Shown: positions 25,905-29,857 of the stretch, in pieces
Numbering within the stretch: position 1 is the first letter of the stretch
Layout of the letters: each line of letters opens with the position of its first letter
DNA from: Marinilabiliaceae bacterium UBA5213
Lineage (GTDB): Bacteria > Bacteroidota > Bacteroidia > Bacteroidales > Marinilabiliaceae
Length of the DNA: 29,857 nucleotides
Direction: 5' to 3'
Assembly: GCA_002412555.1 (NCBI GenBank)
Contig: DHVH01000129.1
Location: 1 to 29,857 of the forward strand
The notes under the pieces: model-generated
What the model was told of the DNA's origin: nothing
Databases searched by the model: none
What the model saw: the letters and a program-made list of their open reading frames with translations, nothing else
Program-made: the position numbers and the translations under genes

Positions 25905-27083
25905 TTATTCAACAATACCATTCTCTTCCAAACGAGCCATAGCTTCAATTGTAGTAGCACCACTAGTGGCCGAACGCAAGTCACCCCATTTCACACTTTC
26001 AGCCGGAGTTTCCCACCAGGTATAGCTGAATTTTATATCGGGATTTTTCTCAGTTCCGAAAGTCCATAAATAATTGGCATTATTCTCAAGAAAAGCCACG
26101 AACCTTACCCTATCATTTTCAGGAAGATCTGGATGTTCTATTAAAAGCGTAAAATACCGAACAAAAATACCTTTGAACAAATTAACATCATGGCCATTGC
26201 CATTACCGGCTTGCTCTCCATAGTCCCTCATTACACGGTTATTCGTGTTAATATTGGCACTCATATGATATTTGGCCACCTTAATAGCATCCCTTAGGTA
26301 TACCATTTCGCTGGTTATGTCATATAACTCCAGAGCGGCTCCAATAAAAGTCCCTACATCGTAGGAATAATCGCCATTGGTCGACTCAAAAACTTCATAT
26401 ACTCTGCCAGATGATAACACAGTTCGGTGGTATTTCATCCATTCATAAATTCTAATGGCCCATTCTAAATTGTTAAAGCCGCCAACAACCTCATCAGGAT
26501 ATTTTTGATAACGTCGGGCTGCTATAATAGCTGCCGGACCATTAGCCGGAATACCCTTGTCCTCTTCCAAATCATCGGATTGCTCACGCCATTTAATGCC
26601 GCCTCCCTGATAATCTGTCCACCCTTCAGTTATCCAACGCCACAAGTCTTCTGCAGATTGTTCGTATCGTGCATCGCCCGTAGCCTCAAAAGCTCGCATG
26701 TGAGCCATTCCATGCCACCCCATGTCATCGTAATACTCATTCTTCCAATTATCACTGTACCAATTCTTTTCTCTTACGCCTTCATAAAAATCATAGATGG
26801 CCTGCTTATAACGATCTTCTCCGGTGCGCAGATAAACATCTACCAAAACATCCAACCCATGGGCTTCCGGCCAGTAATCGTTCCAGGCAATTGCTCCGTC
26901 AAAGGTATTATTGAAAACATGGTGTTCAACATTCCAATACCTGTTCACAAATGCCGGCGAACTGCTATCTGCAGCAGCTACCCAGGAAAATTCGGGAAAT
27001 TTACTGGTTTCAATGTACTCGTCCTCATACGAACCGCAGGAGACCGAAAACAGAACTATCAAAACAAACAATGCGTGTCTCAT
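25905..27083 (-). CDS. Divergent GH76-family lipoprotein
   Basis: A 392-residue protein with lipobox VSC (Cys16) and an acidic stretch right after it (YEDEYIE), which suits surface export. The Asp pair is present in EYYDDMGWHGMA (Asp119-Asp120), and WEVF/GGGIKW-type segments fit GH76. However, the NTCSNAPAAVLG block of the other two copies is replaced by ANGPAAIIAARRY and the QMLQA helix by GTFIGAALELY. It is thus a separate GH76 subgroup, possibly with different chain-length or branch tolerance. It follows the SusE/F-like gene after 108 bases that include a large hairpin, the typical place for a surface endo-enzyme of a Sus-like locus. Confidence 0.85.
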   Translation of the reverse strand: MRHALFVLIVLFSVSCGSYEDEYIETSKFPEFSWVAAADSSSPAFVNRYWNVEHHVFNNTFDGAIAWNDYWPEAHGLDVLVDVYLRTGEDRYKQAIYDFYEGVREKNWYSDNWKNEYYDDMGWHGMAHMRAFEATGDARYEQSAEDLWRWITEGWTDYQGGGIKWREQSDDLEEDKGIPANGPAAIIAARRYQKYPDEVVGGFNNLEWAIRIYEWMKYHRTVLSSGRVYEVFESTNGDYSYDVGTFIGAALELYDITSEMVYLRDAIKVAKYHMSANINTNNRVMRDYGEQAGNGNGHDVNLFKGIFVRYFTLLIEHPDLPENDRVRFVAFLENNANYLWTFGTEKNPDIKFSYTWWETPAESVKWGDLRSATSGATTIEAMARLEENGIVE

Positions 27084-27101
27084 ATTTTATCTTTTTAACA
27101 A

Positions 27102-27182
27102 GAGGAGCTTTTAAAATTTATTCCAACCTTCACCTCTATGCGATGCTGTTAGGTCATTGATATCCTATTTTAAAAACTCCTC
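27102..27182. promoter_or_regulatory. Long-stem hairpin between SusE/F-like and GH76 genes
   Basis: 27102-27117 pairs with 27167-27182 at 15 of 16 positions around a 49-base loop, filling most of the 108-base gap. No U-tract follows on the - strand. It could be a partial terminator or a stability hairpin that makes binding-protein mRNA more abundant than enzyme mRNA. Confidence 0.5.
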
Positions 27183-27191
27183 TGTAGTGAA

Positions 27192-28343
27192 TTATTCTCT
27201 AATATTGGTAAATTCATGCGTATAATTTCCATCTGCAGTCATGTACACAGTAATATCAGTAAAATACCTGTCCAAGTCAGCTCCATCACATAATTCTTCA
27301 GGAAATTTGAAAGGATCACCACCCCATTGACCGTCTCCGGTAGGTTTCATGTCACGATAGCCTTCCCTGTTAATACCTGGTCTGTTATCATAGTATGGAC
27401 CATATTGTCCAAAGTGTTGTTCTGTGCCCTCGATAACAAATATGAACTTATACCTTTCATCAAAACCCCAATCCGTGGCAGCTAACTGCACATTGTAATC
27501 CTCTATTTTCCAAACCCCCTCGGCCACATAAGCCAATTCAGTTCTGCGTTGCGTCCAGCTCACAAAAATCTCTAAACTATTGATCTTTTCAACCTTGGCA
27601 GCAGCAGATCCAAAATCAAGGGTAATGCGATAAACACCTGTTTCAGCAACACTTGTTCCTTCTGGAGTATCAAATGTTTCCTTAAATGAAACTTTATCAG
27701 CATTGACCTCATAGGTTCTTTGCGTTTCACCTAATTCTGAATAGAAATAATAAGGTTGATCTGCCTCCAATCGGGTATAAATTTCATAAACGCCCATCTC
27801 TTCAGTTGCTTTTACCTGTTGACCCTCTTCAGATCCTTCACCTGTAATAAACAAGTCGGCACCTGCTAGTTCGTCAATGCTGTTCAGTCGAATAATGGTA
27901 ACCGTTCTATGCTCTTTAGCTAGCTGAAAATTAAGCCCCCTGTTTGAACGAACCGTCCATTTTAAAACACCTTCTTCACCAAGCTCAACCCCTGCCAAAG
28001 CCGCAATATTATTTAATATTTTATGGGAAATAGTTGCCCCGTTGGAAAGCCCTTTGTTATCAGAGGTGACTATGTATACCGGATCAGAAAAATTCCCACT
28101 CTGGGTATCGAATAAAACTTCATAATAAACCACGCTGTTATCTGCGGCATAGGCCTTTTCCCATTCAAAATACATGCTGCCAGACGGTTGTAAAATGGTA
28201 TATTTTCCATTTTCAGGCTCATAGAATCTCTCAACAGATGTAATTGATACCTCTTTGAACTCTTCTTCATCGTTACAACCATTAAACAACCCAAGTGCTA
28301 AAATACTGGTTGCAATAGAAGCAAATATTATATTCGTTTTCAT
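27192..28343 (-). CDS. SusE/SusF-like surface glycan-binding lipoprotein
   Basis: A 383-residue protein starting at ATG 28343. The frame extends 15 codons further upstream, but only this start puts a normal lipoprotein signal at the N-terminus (lipobox FNGC, Cys23). The mature protein opens with CNDEEE, an acidic surface-export-like stretch. It has an N-terminal SusE-type beta-sandwich (about 28-135, with YYEVLFDTQ and LKWTVRSNRG), then two further beta-rich segments. One, near ELAGADLFITGEGSEEG, resembles SusE/F starch-binding-like modules. It sits 81 bases after susD, the standard susE position, so it is probably a surface mannan-binding protein. The ligand is inferred from the neighbours. 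Confidence 0.82.
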   Translation of the reverse strand: MKTNIIFASIATSILALGLFNGCNDEEEFKEVSITSVERFYEPENGKYTILQPSGSMYFEWEKAYAADNSVVYYEVLFDTQSGNFSDPVYIVTSDNKGLSNGATISHKILNNIAALAGVELGEEGVLKWTVRSNRGLNFQLAKEHRTVTIIRLNSIDELAGADLFITGEGSEEGQQVKATEEMGVYEIYTRLEADQPYYFYSELGETQRTYEVNADKVSFKETFDTPEGTSVAETGVYRITLDFGSAAAKVEKINSLEIFVSWTQRRTELAYVAEGVWKIEDYNVQLAATDWGFDERYKFIFVIEGTEQHFGQYGPYYDNRPGINREGYRDMKPTGDGQWGGDPFKFPEELCDGADLDRYFTDITVYMTADGNYTHEFTNIRE

Positions 28344-28424
28344 TGTCTTAAGTTTAAATGTTATTGTTATAGTTAGTCCCGAAATCATTCTCCAATTGAT
28401 GAATCGGAAAAAATATGCTTAATA

Positions 28425-29857
28425 TTAATAACCGGGATTTTGCCCCAAATTCGGATTAATGGTCGTTTGTTGTCTGGGAACAGCCCATAGGTAATCCCGG
28501 TCTCTGTTGAAACTGCCATTGGCATAACTGTAGTAATCAAGAGTCCCGCTACTCATATCAAACTTGGCGCCTCTATAGGGCGCATTCAGAACCACTTCAG
28601 CCATTTCCCAACGGCGAATATCGTAAATACGGGTTCCTTCCAAGGCCAACTCTACCCGGCGTTCATTGCGAATAATATCTCTAAGGGCAACCTGACCCCC
28701 GGTGGGAAAATCCATCGCCAGAGGCGTATTATCAAAACCAGCGCGTTGACGCAAGGCTTTTATGGTCTTCTCCCAAACTTGAGCATCCATTTCGCCCAAC
28801 TCGTTCATGGCCTCAGCATACATCAAAAGCACATCGGCATAGCGCAGTACAATAAAATTAATATTGCAGTTCCAGGAGGTTCCGGCGGTCCATGCATCCG
28901 GGTTTGGATCATAGTATTTCCTGTAAAAGTATCCGGTTTGCGTGCCATTTTCTCTTCCTATCCGATCATTGGTACTGGAAATAGCTGGATCAACATTAAC
29001 GGTATAAGTATCACCATCTTTAGTTGTGATCGTGCTATTATGCCGGACTATGGTCATATCCATACGCGGATCCCGATCATCATAAGCAGGTTTTGCTTCA
29101 TCCCACTGCTGTCCATCTTTCATTAAATACGAATCAACAAGGTCTTGAGTGGGGCAAGCAGTGGTATATTGAACACCAGGCAAACTAAAAGGCACATACT
29201 GGGAAATCTCACTCCAGGTACGGTCTTCAGGCACATATTGTATATCAAGTATAATCTCCTGATTGTATTCATTGGCTTTAAAATACAACTCCTGATAATT
29301 GGGGAATAAGGAATACGAACCGTATTCGCTGCCATTTACCAGCTTTTCGGTATAGGATTTCACCCTTTCAAAATCGCTGAAATTTAATGCTACACGGGCA
29401 TTAAACGCCATTGCAGCACCACTGGTTACCCTACCCCTATCGGTTGCAGGATATTCATCAGCAGTGGGAAGAATTTCGGCAATGTCCTCCAATTCCTCAT
29501 GTATCCACTCTACAATTACCGACTGTGAAGTGGGAGCTATACTTCTGGCGGTTGCCAAATCAATGTCCTGAGTGAAGAAAGGTACATCGCCATACCAATT
29601 GGTAAGCTGGAAAAACAGGAATGCACGAATAAACCGGGCTTCGGCCTTCATTCTGGTTTTCAGACTTTCGTCCATATCCACGCGATCAACATTTGCCAGA
29701 AAGGTATGGGTCGTTTTAATACCCCCATAACAGTCTCCCCACACATTATTAAACAATGAGGTAGAGGCATTGGCAAGACCATTACCTATGACCCGAACAT
29801 CATCATTGCCATAACCGTTATAAAGATTATCGCTCAATCGTTCATCACGAAAAACCC
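28425..29857 (-). CDS. susD: SusD/RagB-family glycan-binding lipoprotein, N-terminus cut by window edge
   Basis: The frame stays open to the last base of the window; the residues before the nominal TTG start at 29837 read VFRDER, which fit the family, so the gene continues outside and its lipoprotein signal is not visible. About 477 residues are present. SusD helices (ARFIRAFLFFQLTNWYGDVPFF), the C-terminal signature NERRVELALEGTRIYDIRRW and the end NPNLGQNPGY are clear. The matching susC should start just beyond the right edge. It is a second, separate SusD from the one at 5652, so the window contains two uptake systems facing each other. Confidence 0.96.
   Translation of the reverse strand, partial: VFRDERLSDNLYNGYGNDDVRVIGNGLANASTSLFNNVWGDCYGGIKTTHTFLANVDRVDMDESLKTRMKAEARFIRAFLFFQLTNWYGDVPFFTQDIDLATARSIAPTSQSVIVEWIHEELEDIAEILPTADEYPATDRGRVTSGAAMAFNARVALNFSDFERVKSYTEKLVNGSEYGSYSLFPNYQELYFKANEYNQEIILDIQYVPEDRTWSEISQYVPFSLPGVQYTTACPTQDLVDSYLMKDGQQWDEAKPAYDDRDPRMDMTIVRHNSTITTKDGDTYTVNVDPAISSTNDRIGRENGTQTGYFYRKYYDPNPDAWTAGTSWNCNINFIVLRYADVLLMYAEAMNELGEMDAQVWEKTIKALRQRAGFDNTPLAMDFPTGGQVALRDIIRNERRVELALEGTRIYDIRRWEMAEVVLNAPYRGAKFDMSSGTLDYYSYANGSFNRDRDYLWAVPRQQTTINPNLGQNPGY

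Noticed and set aside
26505..27098. 197-codon open frame on the + strand opposite the GH76 at 25905-27083
   Set aside because: It is antisense to a clear GH76 gene, and its translation shows no recognisable domain or signal peptide.
28344..28388. 15-codon N-terminal extension of the SusE/F-like protein
   Set aside because: It precedes a complete lipoprotein signal that begins at the ATG 28343; the extension would disrupt its form.
28746..29126. 126-codon + strand frame opposite susD
   Set aside because: Antisense shadow of a secure SusD gene, with no coding features.

Overview
The window looks like part of a Bacteroidota chromosome. The grounds are two SusC/SusD-type loci, SusE/F-like modules, Bacteroidota type IX secretion (T9SS) C-terminal sorting domains, many Cys-lipobox lipoproteins and AT-rich leaders without clear Shine-Dalgarno sequences. 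T9SS signals together with Tat-exported enzymes suggest an environmental lineage such as Marinilabiliales or Cytophagales rather than a gut Bacteroides; that placement is a guess. There are no tRNA, rRNA, CRISPR, IS or phage genes and no transcription regulator in the window.

Left, + strand (1-13901). The window opens with an 83-bp fold-back inverted repeat that looks like a contig-end chimera and cuts off the start of a large SusF-like/T9SS protein. After a 622-bp gap come susC, susD, a GH76 endo-alpha-1,6-mannanase lipoprotein, a small SusF-like/T9SS binding protein, and a GH18-like (endo-beta-N-acetylglucosaminidase-like) enzyme carrying the same SusF-like/T9SS tail. Next are a Tat-exported Gfo/Idh/MocA oxidoreductase and a DUF1080 lipoprotein, a pair that resembles 3-keto-glycoside chemistry. 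The strand ends at a strong bidirectional terminator hairpin.

Right, - strand (29857-14010, read right to left). A susD truncated by the window edge (its susC should lie just outside) is followed by a SusE/F-like lipoprotein, two GH76 lipoproteins, a Tat-exported GH125 exo-alpha-1,6-mannosidase and a LamG/T9SS protein. After a 586-bp gap comes a second block: GH43, a lipoprotein aldose 1-epimerase, GH2, GH92 alpha-mannosidase and a second GH43.

Together the genes describe capture and breakdown of an alpha-1,6-mannan-backbone glycan. GH76 enzymes would cut the backbone, SusCD would import fragments, GH92 would strip alpha-1,2-mannosyl branches, and GH125 would trim alpha-1,6-mannose from the chain end. 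GH43/GH2/GalM suggest non-mannose side chains, possibly galactofuranose or arabinofuranose, as in fungal galactomannan or actinobacterial lipoarabinomannan. The GH18-like enzyme hints that protein-linked (N-glycan) mannan is also released. The substrate is inferred from gene content only.
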